NCBI GenBank assembly: GCA_013268835.1
Contig: JABFSX010000004.1
Coordinates: 186,001 to 250,000, forward strand
Length of the DNA stretch: 64,000 bases
Origin: Candidatus Altimarinota bacterium
Lineage (GTDB): Bacteria; Patescibacteriota; Gracilibacteria; BD1-5; UBA2023
Direction: 5' to 3'
Positions 11,214 through 20,558 of this stretch are shown in pieces. Position 1 is the stretch's first letter; each line of letters begins with the position of its first letter. The notes beneath the pieces are model-generated. The model ran no database searches. It was given only the letters and a program-made list of their open reading frames with translations, and was not told the DNA's origin. The position numbers and the translations under genes are program-made.

Positions 11214-11891
11214 TTATTTTATGATAAGTTTCTCATCTTCGAGTATCTTCATCAGATTATCCACAATGATAACATATCCCTCTCGAGTTGGATGAATCCT
11301 ATCATCTTGATTAAGATTTGCCTTCAGTGCTACCCCATCAAGAAAGAAATCCATATAGACAAGATTATACTCTTTTGCGAGTTTCGGAAATATCGCTTCA
11401 TATTGTTTCCCATATTCCGCTCCAAGATTGAGGGGAGCCTTCATCCCAGCGAAGAGAATCGGTATTTTTTTTGCTTGGAGTTTTTCGACAATGGCTCGGA
11501 TATTTTTCTCGATATCTTCAGGAGATTTTCCCTGGAACGCATCATTCCCACCGATACAGAGGATTGCAAGAGTATATTCAGTGGCACTCGTAGCAGAAGA
11601 ACCCGTTGAATCCAAAATCCAATCCATCCGTGAGAGGAGTCCAGCACTCGTATCTCCAGATATTCAAGCATTTTGAATCTGATAATCATACCCTTTTTCT
11701 TTGAGTTTTTTCTGAAGTTGTGATGGGTAGCTATCCGTCTCGGGGAGTCCATATCCCGCTGTGAGAGAGTCTCCAAGTGCCAGGATAGTCTTCTGGGTTT
11801 GGACTAATGGAATCGTATCTGATGCTGTATCTGTCTTACTACAAGCTATAAGAGTAGATAAAAAAATGAGGGATATGATAAAAATTTTCAT
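11214..11891 (-). CDS. GDSL-family esterase lipoprotein
   Basis: The signal peptide ends in a lipobox (STLIACSK). GDSL block I is ILALGDSLTAGYGL, followed by the Gly of block II (QNAGISGDTS, Gly from TGA), GGND (CIGGNDAF) and the C-terminal DRIHPTREGY with catalytic Asp and His. The mature protein resembles arylesterase/acyl-CoA thioesterase TesA. It acts outside the membrane on ester bonds, perhaps of lipids or acetylated glycans. It lies between apbE and the DUF1624 gene. Confidence 0.9.
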
Positions 11892-11909
11892 AAAATGATG
11901 ATAAATTAA

Positions 11910-12776
11910 CTACTCAAACACCTCCGCTCGACTTCCCTCTTTTTGAAAAATATTCCCCTCTTTTGACACGATGACTCCAGTGATTTCTGGAGTTTTCTGA
12001 AATACTTCACACGCCATATTCCATGGCATCACAGAGAGTGCAGTCGCATACGAATCCACCGAAATCCCACTTTTTCCCTCGATATACGTTGCCACTACTT
12101 CTGTAGCAGAGGCTCCCGTATGCGGATCTATCAGGTGATGATGATTTCCCCACTTTCGCTTGGTTCCAGCACTACACGCCAAGAAGTCATCTAAAAGATG
12201 AATGAGTCCAATCACTTCATCCGCAGCGAATGGACTCTCGAGTCACACTCTCCAATCTCCTCGACCATACATATCTCCACCAAAATTGATAAGAAATCTT
12301 GGATATTTTTCCAAAAATCCCTTGATCACATCAATCAGATATCATTTCCCGACACCACCGAATTCGAGCTCGATATCTCCGTGCAATATTACATCATCTC
12401 ACACTATCTCGATGTCTCTATAGTCTCAGTTTTCAGAAACGTGGATTGCTTCCTTCGTCGCAATGACCGACTGATTATTTTTATTCCCATATCCGAGTTC
12501 TGTGAGTCGCTTACCGACCGTCGGATCAAAGTACCCATTCGTATTTTGAGCCACTTCTATGGCATACTCGACCATATTCCGAGCATCGATATCGAGCTTT
12601 CCACGACGAGTCGTATTGAGTTCTGAGAGCCAATTTCATTCGAGAAATCGGGAATATTTATTCTCAAAATCCTGAAGTCTTTTTCAGATACTCTCAAAAA
12701 GAGAAGAGATATCTTCTGTAATATCTACATAGATATCCAGATGTGTTCCGATAACATCGAGAGAGTATTTTTGCAT
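11910..12776 (-). CDS. apbE: FAD:protein FMN transferase
   Basis: ApbE transfers FMN from FAD to a Thr/Ser of exported flavoproteins. Family motifs are visible: FDPTVGKRLTELGYG, LEFGGVGKGYLID, NFGGDMYGRGDW, HLIDPHTGAS and SVDSYATALSVM (catalytic Mg-site Asp). The product is 288 residues with six or more TGA-Gly codons. No lipobox or clear signal peptide is seen, which is unusual because most ApbE proteins are exported. The middle contains the 25-bp repeat translated as VIATKEAI, apparently an in-frame insertion between NNQS and HVSE. The two preceding lipoproteins carry flavinylation motifs and are the likely substrates. Confidence 0.88.
12443..12467. repeat. interspersed 25-bp repeat, copy 2, inside apbE
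   Basis: Identical to 9718-9742. On the minus strand it reads through in frame with apbE, adding about eight codons without a stop. See the repeat finding. Confidence 0.7.
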
Positions 12777-12811
12777 AGGGAAAATATAAGGAAAAATACC
12801 AAAAAAGAAAG

Positions 12812-12839
12812 AAAAAAGACTCCTTGAATGAAGTCTTTC
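12812..12839 (-). terminator. terminator after the flavoprotein lipoprotein gene
   Basis: On the minus strand GAAAGACTT ... GAGTCTTTTTTC forms a stem of AAGACT/AGTCTT with a T-rich tail. It lies between the lipoprotein (ends 12866) and apbE (starts 12776), so apbE may be expressed separately. Confidence 0.6.
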
Positions 12840-12865
12840 TGATTGCAACTTGTACCTCCGAAATA

Positions 12866-13306
12866 TTACAATGAAGCGATCACTTCACTGAATGCATCAG
12901 TCGTATCACTAGCACCCCCAAGGGCAGAGAGAGAAAGTTCGGATGCCTTTTTTCCTACGATTTTTTTGCTCACTGCATTGTTGAATCGATTGTGATATTG
13001 CATACTCTCATGATCTCCTTGAGTCATATTTGCTCGTACTGAGAGGATCTTACCAGTACTATCTGTACTGATCGTGAAATCTGTCGTTACTTGATGCTTG
13101 CCATGATCTACTCCATATGAGACGGTCTTAGTGACAGTCTGACTCGTTGTAGTTGAAGAAGTTGGGATAGAAGAATTCACTGTACTACTATTTGTAGTAG
13201 AAGTTGGAGTGATTTTCACTGTATCTGATGCGGTATTCGTACAGGCCGAGAGAAATGTAAGTGCAAATACAGCAATAAGTGAAAGAGAGAAAATATTTTT
13301 ATTCAT
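12866..13306 (-). CDS. FMN-binding-domain lipoprotein, probable ApbE substrate
   Basis: A 146-residue lipoprotein: signal peptide with lipobox FLSACTN, a Thr/Ser-rich linker to about residue 55, then a small domain ending LGGASDTTDAFSEVIASL. The GGASxTT ending in xxAF resembles the flavinylation motif (S/T)GA(T/S)xT of RnfG/NqrC-type FMN-binding domains, where ApbE attaches FMN to Thr. It probably carries electrons outside the membrane. No TGA codons. A paralogue lies upstream. Confidence 0.75.
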   Translation of the reverse strand: MNKNIFSLSLIAVFALTFLSACTNTASDTVKITPTSTTNSSTVNSSIPTSSTTTSQTVTKTVSYGVDHGKHQVTTDFTISTDSTGKILSVRANMTQGDHESMQYHNRFNNAVSKKIVGKKASELSLSALGGASDTTDAFSEVIASL

Positions 13307-13367
13307 GCAAAAGTGTGATACGTTAAATGTAGGAATACTATATAGTCCAAGTTTAAGAAAACTTTAA

Positions 13368-13400
13368 ATAATATCCCCTATTTCTAAGGGATATACTTTT
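13368..13400 (-). terminator. terminator after the second FMN-binding lipoprotein
   Basis: On the minus strand ATATCCCTTA / TAGGGGATAT forms a stem with one mismatch and a 4-base loop, followed by TTATTT. It separates the two lipoprotein genes. Confidence 0.55.
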
Positions 13401-13412
13401 TATATTCGAGAA

Positions 13413-13901
13413 TTAGATAGCTTGAACGAATTTCTCAAATGCAGCTGTAGTGAGTGATGCTCCGCCAACCACATCAAGATCAAGATCTTTTGCCTTCTTT
13501 CCGATAGCCTTTTCAGCTATTCCAGCAGCAAATGCTTCTTGGAGTTTTATAGAAATAGCATGATCTGCAGGAGCCTTTGAAGTTGCTGCCACCGCAGTGA
13601 TAACCCCATCAGTCAGAGTAACATCGAATTCAACAAACTCATCTCCAGGTGGAATCTGGTATGTCACTGTCTCCTTACGAGTTACCATAACAGGGGTAGC
13701 AGTCGCACCTGATTGAGTCTCAGTTTGAGTAACTACTATACCAGTATTTGCAACAACAGGAGTCTCATTTGTCACTACTGCACCGGTTACTGCAGAACTC
13801 GTAACTGGAGCAAGAGGAGTCACTGGAGCAGTTTTTTCTCCACAAGATACGAGAGTAGCAAGAGATGCTATCATAACAAGAGGAAGAGTGAGCTTTTTCA
13901 T
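13413..13901 (-). CDS. FMN-binding-domain lipoprotein, probable ApbE substrate
   Basis: A 162-residue lipoprotein with lipobox LVSCGEK, a Val/Thr/Pro-rich linker to about residue 70, and a C-terminal domain with FDVTLTDGVITAVAATSKAP and DVVGGASLTTAAFEKFVQAI. As in the paralogue, GGASxTT is the presumed flavin-attachment site. The two share layout and end motif but little linker sequence. Both are exported and probably flavinylated by the ApbE encoded downstream. Confidence 0.78.
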   Translation of the reverse strand: MKKLTLPLVMIASLATLVSCGEKTAPVTPLAPVTSSAVTGAVVTNETPVVANTGIVVTQTETQSGATATPVMVTRKETVTYQIPPGDEFVEFDVTLTDGVITAVAATSKAPADHAISIKLQEAFAAGIAEKAIGKKAKDLDLDVVGGASLTTAAFEKFVQAI

Positions 13902-14008
13902 AGAAATAGTTTTAAAAAATAAAGCGATAAGAAAAGTATAGAAAAAAATATCTGAAAATCAAGAAAATATCTGATGTAAAATAAGAAGTAATTGACAATA
14001 TTATTTTA

Positions 14009-14395
14009 ATGAATATAAAATATGAAATTATGATAGAACGAAATATCCATACATCTTCCGATAGCCGAAAAGATATCCCGCCTCGGGATAATAGAAGAGT
14101 TATTTGCCATACAGGATTACTGGTACAAGATAGACTGCAAACTCCTCAAAAAAATAATTTTGATGATTTTCTCAGAGAACTCATCAATCAATGTCGGGTT
14201 CAGATCCATTCTACAGAAGAACAAATAGATCAACATACTCGAATTTCAGTAACAAGTAGAGATCAGGAAGTATACTATTCAACAGTATGAGAACTCATAC
14301 AATACCTCAACCAATCCAATAATCCAGATGATCATACTATCCTTATAGATTTTTTTAGACGAACTTTTGTAGTTATGAACTTTCAAACAAATTAA
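14009..14395 (+). CDS. hypothetical protein, 128 aa
   Basis: Starts at ATG 14009 (another in-frame ATG lies at 14030) and runs to TAA 14393-14395 with one TGA-Gly (TVGELIQYL). Charged, soluble, mostly helical, with no signal peptide or recognised domain. It ends at a terminator shared with the converging gene. Confidence 0.65.
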
Positions 14396-14396
14396 C

Positions 14397-14428
14397 AAAA
14401 AAACTCTCGAATTTCGAGAGTTTTTTTA
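14397..14428. terminator. bidirectional terminator
   Basis: ACTCTCGAA / TTCGAGAGT with A and T tails on either side. It lies exactly between the converging genes ending at 14395 and 14426 and overlaps the stop of the latter. Confidence 0.88.
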
Positions 14429-15244
14429 ATGTACTTCATCAATCATATTCCCTATTTTATTCGGATGACCCTGATAGACATCCAGATACGGATCTGCTGA
14501 TCATACTCATATATCTTCATTTGAAATATTTTCTTCTTGAATTCCTGGATCAACATCCGTACCTTCTTCTTGTCTTGGTACTATATATCCAGCAGTTGAG
14601 ATCATCCATCTGGTAGAATTATCCCAATCAGCTCAATAGTTTTCCAATAATTTTTTGAGAATTTGTCCCTTGTCACTTGTGAGTGAATCATAATCATCAA
14701 AAATATCAAATATATGCATCTGTTGGATGTCTAGCATATTTGGATCTATATCTTGCAATTGCAATAGCTCTTCTATCAATGGAAGAGTAATATATCGATT
14801 CTGTAAGTGTTCAGAGAAAAACTGCCCACAGAGAAAATGGAGGAGTGGTTTCCCGATTGATATGGGATAAGCATTTGGATTCCCTGAAAAACGAATCGTT
14901 TTTTCATATTCAGCAATCGTCCCCTTCGATCAACGAAAAGAACCAGAGATTTTTCATAAAAATGCCTCTACAGGACTCCGTTCAACTCATTCAACATTCT
15001 CAAGACTCGATACAAGATGAGGATTGTGTTTTCCGAGAAGATAGTAGATATTTGCTCCTGCGGCATTTCGTAACCTATTAACATTATCAACTGAAAATCA
15101 TCAATTTTCTTTAACTGCCTTAAAATAAGTTCTTACTCAGGGCATCAAACGATAATCAGCTCATATTTCTACGAGCAATTCTCATGCAAAACTCCCAAGA
15201 TCTCTCTTGGAATTTGATTCTGATGAATGATTTCAATAATTCAT
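14426..15244 (-). CDS. hypothetical protein, 272 aa, visible only under code 25
   Basis: Reading TGA as Gly gives one open frame from ATG 15244 to TAA 14426, with about eleven TGA codons spread along it. Recognisable stretches are GELLVEIGADYRLMPGVR, NRLRNAAGANIYYLLGKHNP and GKPLLHFLCGQFFSE. The C-terminal 40 residues are acidic and Gly-rich. No signal peptide, membrane helix or known domain recognised. AT-rich upstream without a Shine-Dalgarno site. Confidence 0.7.
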
Positions 15245-15290
15245 ATTTTTAATATACCATATTTTTTGGATTAATCAAAAAATAACTGAA

Positions 15291-15530
15291 TTACCTATTT
15301 GAAAGAATTTTTTTAACCAAAAATAACACCAAACGCTTCTTCTCTGTCCATTGTGGAATATTCTGAGAAGGTATCTGAAGCATTGATTTTATAGCGTCGA
15401 TTCACTCGAGCGTATTGATGCGAGATACGATCTCATCTATCCGAGACTCGAATCAAGTAGAGATCAATGTGGCTCCTAGTACTTGTATCTCATCTAAACT
15501 GAGCGTAGTTTGTCTTATTGTATTTTCCAT
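15291..15530 (-). CDS. small helical hypothetical protein, 79 aa
   Basis: ATG 15530 to TAA 15291 with two TGA-Gly codons. The sequence is amphipathic (SLDEIQVLGATLIST, DEIVSRINTLEGIDAIKSM, EKKRLVLFLVKKIL) and probably helical. It may act with the following gene (14426-15244), 46 bp downstream on the same strand. Function unknown. Confidence 0.6.
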
Positions 15531-15587
15531 ATTTTTTTGATTAAAAAAGTAATTGATTACTATATCGAGTAATGATAATTTGTAAAA

Positions 15588-15630
15588 CAAAAAAAGAACT
15601 TACTTTCAATGAAAGTAAGTTCTTTTTAAT
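15588..15630. terminator. terminator hairpin, repeat family copy A
   Basis: AGAACTTACTTTC / GAAAGTAAGTTCT is a long perfect stem with A and T tails. It terminates the metallopeptidase gene (minus). The loop-side core (CAATGAAAGTA) recurs at 16776 and 17619. Confidence 0.85.
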
Positions 15631-15691
15631 TCCCAAAAGACTTAGGATTTGAGATGGTGGTCTGAAATTTTTGAGGAATGCTCCTAAAAAA

Positions 15692-16687
15692 CTAGTTATA
15701 ATCAAGGATTTTTAATACTTTTGAATTAAGTTTCAATATAGGATAATATTGAGTGATCTCTTTTCGTAATCATTGTATATCACACATATATCAACGCATC
15801 AGATGAGACATTCTCCCCTCTGGGGTATCATGAACTTTTAATCCATCTCTTTGATCTTCAGGAACTCCGATAGATTCAAAAAAACGCAATGCCGTCACTA
15901 CGTCACTCTCTCACAGGAGTCACATAGATCACAATACCTTCATAGTATATCATGCTACAAAATCAGCCATATCCTCTGCCTGTCAGTGATCCTGAATCAA
16001 TCCAAGCTGTCTTTGTATAGAGTGTCAGAATTCATGAGCAATCGCAAGAGTAAGTCAGATAGCACTCTCTGGAGTGGTATAAAAATCTATCATCTCAAGG
16101 ATGTCACGACTCATATGAATGGTATCTGTGGATCCAAGATGAAATATTGGACTCAAAATCGTAGCTATTTTACCATTTTTTCATCGTATACTCGCCACAA
16201 TTCCATCGAAGACCTCAAGATTGGGAGGATAATACTTTGTTCCAAAAGCTGCTTGAATTTCCCTTTCCCAAATCTGAGAAATCATTGCAATTGCCATATC
16301 CATAAATCTTCATAAATTTGCTGTTTGTACAGAATGATCTCATTCATTATATTTTGATTTTCTCTTAGATTTTTTTGTGTCTGGATATGGAAAATAAGGA
16401 ATATTATTCTCATCGTTGTAGATCCATTCTTTCTTTTTATACCTTGGTATTGGCTCAAAAGTAGGTTCAAAATAATTCTTGAAACTATCCAATAGTATCG
16501 TCTGATTCAAGATAATTGTATTCTCAATTTTTGAGGAATTATTTTTTAAGATCATCTCTATGATTGGTGGAGATTTTATCTTTTCATGGAGAAAAATATC
16601 CTGAGATCGCATACCTGGGATTCTATCTTTGATTCTTGGATACTCATTATCATAATCTCACTTATGTATTGATACAATGTTCTGCAT
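15692..16687 (-). CDS. neutral zinc metallopeptidase (YpfJ family)
   Basis: A 331-residue protein with about 16 TGA-Gly codons. The zinc site AHEFGHS (H218, E219, H222; the Gly is TGA) is followed by IQRQLGLIQDHGQAEDMADF, the QAD-type segment that supplies the third ligand in the YpfJ/putative neutral zinc metallopeptidase family. Next come the usual helix with ALRFFESIG and a C-terminal segment HDTPEGRMSHLMRGY like the family's HGS..QR stretch. Unlike E. coli YpfJ there is no N-terminal membrane helix; the first 140 residues are charged. ATG 16687 follows an in-frame TAG. Substrate unknown. Confidence 0.85.
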
Positions 16688-16775
16688 GAGACTATTCTAG
16701 CATAAAGTCTAGGATTTTTCAAAAAATAAGATTGACTACTAATGAATGGATTAAAAAAATCTTTTTTTCTCCAAC

Positions 16776-16816
16776 AAAAAAAGAGCCTACAATCAATGAA
16801 AGTAAGATCTCTTATC
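16776..16816. repeat. decayed terminator-like hairpin, repeat family copy B
   Basis: Shares GCCTACAATCAATGAAAGTA with copy C and an A-run start with A and C. The right arm is mutated, so the stem is imperfect. It sits between divergent genes (16687 and 16917), where no terminator is needed. Confidence 0.6.
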
Positions 16817-16868
16817 CCTTAAAACGCTTGAATAGTCTGAGTGAGGAAGAAATTTTTTGATAGAATAA

Positions 16869-16896
16869 TTGACTAAATATATAAGTATGATATAAT
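16869..16896 (+). promoter_or_regulatory. sigma-70-like promoter
   Basis: TTGACT (16869-16874), 16-bp spacer, TATAAT (16891-16896). Transcription would begin near 16903, about 14 bases before ATG 16917, leaving almost no leader. Confidence 0.75.
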
Positions 16897-16916
16897 AAAA
16901 AAAATAATAAAACAAT

Positions 16917-17585
16917 ATGTCTATTTCTACACCTCATTGATCACCTGATATTCCTAGTTCTGATGTCGTAGTCCTTCGTTATCCATACTTAGATGGTGAA
17001 ACCGCTAAACAAGCAATCTTGGACGAGTTAAACAAGAGATGATATACTGAGCTCCCAAAAGAAACAACTGCTGATGTACTTGATACATCCAATATTGTTC
17101 ATCGAATTTGAAATGGAACTGGAGTGTATATTCAATGATCTTATGTAGTATATGTTCGATATAGAGAGTGAGACTCTCCAATTATTTTAGATCAGGTAAC
17201 CCCAAATACATTATTAAGCCCCTCAACAGAAAGACTTACAACCCTGTCTCATAATAAACTACTTGAAGCTATTGAGCCAATTCCAAAATTTGGTCGCTTT
17301 TATCTACCATGGGAGAACAAGGACAAAATACTTCAAAATTGAAGGCTAATAAGCGGAAGTTGACTAAACTATAGTACGCTCAATGCTCGACTCAGAGATT
17401 GAGAGGTATTAGTTATAGAGTCTGGAATAAAAAGAAATTGATCAATTTGAATTAATAAGTTAGTGGCCGTATGAACAAAAGCAGAGTTCGAAGAACAAAT
17501 AAACCCATATAACACATGACATCTACTCTATTGTGATGTAAGTGCAATTCCATATACACAAATTAAAGAATATCATAACATATAA
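16917..17585 (+). CDS. hypothetical protein, 222 aa, with 12 TGA-glycine codons
   Basis: Invisible under the standard code because TGA occurs about every 18 codons; under code 25 it is a clean frame from ATG 16917 to TAA 17583-17585. TGA supplies most of the glycines. Segments include DVVVLRYPYLDGETAKQAIL, IVHRIGNGTGVYIQGSYVVY and FGRFYLPWENKDK. No signal peptide, membrane helix or recognised domain. It has its own promoter and lies between hairpin copies B and C like a cassette. Function unknown. Confidence 0.75.
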
Positions 17586-17618
17586 GCAAATAAATCAAGT
17601 TTATACTTTTCAAGAAAC

Positions 17619-17655
17619 AAAAAAACCTACAATCAATGAAAGTAGGTTCTTTTTT
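17619..17655. terminator. terminator hairpin, repeat family copy C
   Basis: AACCTAC / GTAGGTT stem with loop AATCAATGAAA, A run before and T run after. It separates the gene ending at 17585 from the converging tRNA cluster and resembles copies A (15588) and B (16776). Confidence 0.85.
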
Positions 17656-17680
17656 ACCCCTAAAAGGCTTTAGATATGTA

Positions 17681-17755
17681 TGGTAACGCCACGGAGAATT
17701 GAACTCCGGTCTACGGGATGAAAACCCGTTGTCTTAACCACTGGACGATGGCGTC
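17681..17755 (-). tRNA. tRNA-Glu (UUC)
   Basis: Complete cloverleaf on the minus strand: acceptor GACGCCA/TGGCGTT, anticodon loop TTTTCAT giving UUC, T-loop TTCAATT, encoded CCA. Last of four tRNAs downstream of rsmG. Confidence 0.95.
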
Positions 17756-17809
17756 AAGGGCAATCTAGGGAAAATATGAGACCTGAAGCTTGGAGTCCTG
17801 ATACTAAAA

Positions 17810-17886
17810 TGGTCGGAGACGTGGGACTCGAACCCACAACCCCGTGCTCCCAAAGCACGTGCGCTAGCCAATTGCGCCAGTCTCCG
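17810..17886 (-). tRNA. tRNA-Pro (UGG)
   Basis: Acceptor CGGAGAC/GTCTCCG, anticodon stem CGTGC/GCACG with loop TTTGGGA giving UGG, T-loop TTCGAGT, CCA encoded. Confidence 0.95.
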
Positions 17887-17896
17887 AAAATATGAA

Positions 17897-17973
17897 TGGT
17901 GGGCGTACATGGACTTGAACCATGGACCTCGACATTATCAGTGTCGCGCTCTAACCAACTGAGCTATACGCCC
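17897..17973 (-). tRNA. tRNA-Ile (GAU)
   Basis: Acceptor GGGCGTA/TACGCCC, anticodon stem CGACA/TGTCG with loop CTGATAA giving GAU, CCA encoded. Confidence 0.95.
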
Positions 17974-18063
17974 GAAAAAAAAGAAACTAGAATCGTAGGT
18001 ATAGGACGTAGAAAGATATCTTCTCCTAGTACCCCAAACCTAATTTCATACAATGAATCAAAA

Positions 18064-18139
18064 TGGAGCGGGCGATGGGACTCGAACCCATAACAGTCTG
18101 CTTGGAAGGCAGAGACTCTAGCCATTGAGCTACGCCCGC
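18064..18139 (-). tRNA. tRNA-Gly (UCC)
   Basis: Acceptor GCGGGCG/CGCCCGC with U at the discriminator (usual for tRNA-Gly) and CCA encoded. Anticodon stem TCTGC/GCAGA with loop CTTCCAA gives UCC. This reads normal GGN codons; the UCA tRNA needed for UGA-Gly is not in the window. Confidence 0.95.
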
Positions 18140-18206
18140 TTGAGATATTCAAAGCTCAGGCATTGTATAAAAACCGAGCTTGTTGTCAAAACTTTTTTCA
18201 AAAAAA

Positions 18207-18917
18207 CTATATACGTGCGAATACATACACAATTCTTGCCTTTCATGCGAGTTCGTATTCGAGTTCACCAGTGAGTTTGAGTCGATATTTTTGGCATGCT
18301 TGTCCGATATCTCTTCGCTCATCCTCCCCTGGCATCTTATAGAGAATAATTCGTCCTGTTTTTGTAAGAAAAGGAGCTGACCAAAAAAGAATATCGGTGA
18401 TATATGCAGTAGCACGAGAGACAACAATATCATATTTCCCCTTATGATCTGGATTTTTTGCGAGACTCTCTGCTCGATCTTGGATCGCCTGAATATCAGT
18501 CAGTCCGAGATTCTCAATAAAATGATTCATCGCTTTTACCTTTTTCCCAACGCTATCAAGAAGAGTGATATCGAGTTCTGGAATCACGATCTTGAGAGGA
18601 ATTCCAGGAAAACCACCACCAGAACCAATATCAAGCAGACGAACTTTTTTGAGATCCTGTGCCCCTGATGGATCCTGTAGTCCAGAAGACTGGATTCTCC
18701 CCTTGTACGTATGATGAAAAAAACGGATCACTTCATTGATGATGCTCACCCCATAGAGCGAATCAACAAAATGTTTCTCTATAATCCCCTCTCTATCCCG
18801 AATTGCAGAGAGATTGGTATGAGCATTGTACTCCATAAAAAGAGTAAGAAATTGCTCAAATTGAGCAAGCTCAGAATCAGAAAGTTCGAATCCGTGAGAA
18901 GAAAAAAGTGATTGCAT
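18207..18917 (-). CDS. rsmG: 16S rRNA (guanine527-N7)-methyltransferase
   Basis: A 236-residue SAM methyltransferase with the RsmG signature LLDIGSGGGFPGIPLKIVIPE (SAM-binding Gly-rich loop), VKAMNHFIENLGL, DIVVSRATAYI and a C-terminal hydrophobic strand. One TGA-Gly near the end (ELAGKARIVY). ATG 18917 fits the family start (residue 1 just before the FELSDSELAQFEQFL helix). The four tRNA genes follow in the same direction and may be co-transcribed. Confidence 0.93.
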
Positions 18918-19072
18918 ACGACCAAGGAGTAAAAACAAGTATATTGTATATATACACGAATATTTCCTTTTTGCAAAAACATTCCAAGGAATGCTCATAT
19001 AAAAAATAAAATATACATATTTTTTCTCATAAGAGATTGCAAAATTCAAAAATTCTCTATAATACTGACCAA

Positions 19073-20548
19073 ATGTCAAAATATACGACTCTCACATACT
19101 GGCTCCCAAAAATACCACTCCTTTCGCTCATTGCAACTTTTATGCTTCCGCTTATTTTGATGCAAATTCACTATGAGACTGGACTTTTTTTTATAGCATT
19201 CTATATTTCTTATTGGTCAGTAAAAGTATTTGAATCCTATTTTTATGTACTCCGTTCCTATCTGAATCTTCTGAGTCTTGAAAAGAAAAATTGGAATGAA
19301 GATCACACAATAGAAAAATGAGCAAAACATCTCAAACATATTGTTATTGTACCCATCTATACCGAACCATACAATGTCATAGAAGAAAATATTATTGCAA
19401 TTCAGAGTACTGAATATTTTTATAAAGAAAATATAACTATCCTCCTTGCAACGGAATCTCGTGCACCGGCAGGAAAAGATCATGCAGAAAAAATCATCCA
19501 AGAATATGCACATCAATGAATTGATATTATCAATATTGTTCATCCTTCAGATATAGAATGAGAATGAAAAGTAAAATGAGCCAATATTACCTATGCAATA
19601 CGTGAATATGAAAAAATAATCACTCTTGATCCAAAGAATACTTTTGTTTCCACGATCGATACCGATACCAAGGTAGAAAAGAATTTTTTTAATATCGTTA
19701 CAAATTCATTTCTCTCAACCGATGCACGAGATCATGCTATCTACCAATATACCCCTATATATTCCAACAATTGGAGAGAATGACATTTTTTTGCTCGAAT
19801 CATCGGAGTAGGAACAACTATGTGGCAATTTTTTGAAAGCCAAAATCCAGAATTTTATCGCAATTTTGCCGTATATGGTCAGTCCCTTGCCTGTCTGCAT
19901 AAGGCAAATTACTGGTCACTCACTTCGATCGTAGAAGATGGGATGCAATACTGGAGGAGCTACTTTGGATGGGATGGATTTTTTCGTATTATTCATACTC
20001 CAGCCATCTGTGAGATGGATCTCGTCGATGAAAAAAATCTCTATCGCACTATCAGATCACAATACAAACAACTCCGTCGTTGGTCATGGGGATGTACCGA
20101 TATAGAATATGTACTTCCTGCGTTTATCAAAAATAAAAAAATATCACTCTGAGAAAAAATCAGAAAAACTATATATCTTGTTTATAATCACCTCTTTTGG
20201 GCTGGTGGACCATTTATGTTATTTTTTATTGGGTATGTACCGGGAGTATTCTCATCGATCGATCACTCACTTGCAACCTTCACGGTTCCAATTGCAAGTT
20301 CAATTATATTCACCATCCTGTTTGCAACAGTCATAATTCCGAGTATTCTCTCTATCCATATTATGAGAAGGTATACAAAATTTTGACCATTTGATTATAT
20401 TTGGAATATGCTCCAATGGATTGCTGTTCCTGTGCTCACCCTGACACTTTTTTCTATTCCTGCAATAGAATCCCAGATACGACTCTTTTTCTGAAAACGA
20501 ATTGATTCTTTTGATACCACTGAAAAGATGGAAAGAAAAAAACACTAA
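19073..20548 (+). CDS. membrane glycosyltransferase family 2 protein
   Basis: A 491-residue protein with two N-terminal membrane helices (residues 15-65), then a GT-2 domain: IVIVPIYTEPYN, IDTDTK (DxD, UDP-sugar/metal), a middle VYGQSLACLHKA, WGCTD, and the processive-type Q-x-x-RW (QLRRWSWG). Three C-terminal helices follow (residues 360-480). Eight or more TGA-Gly codons. This BcsA/hyaluronan-synthase-like layout suggests extrusion or transfer of a surface polysaccharide. Ten bases separate it from the next gene, so they form an operon. Confidence 0.88.
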
Positions 20549-20558
20549 TACTGAAAAA

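Noticed and set aside
17681-18139. A tRNA-Gly(UCA) to decode UGA among the tRNA cluster.
   Set aside because: The Gly tRNA here has anticodon UCC; the UGA-decoding tRNA must be elsewhere in the genome.
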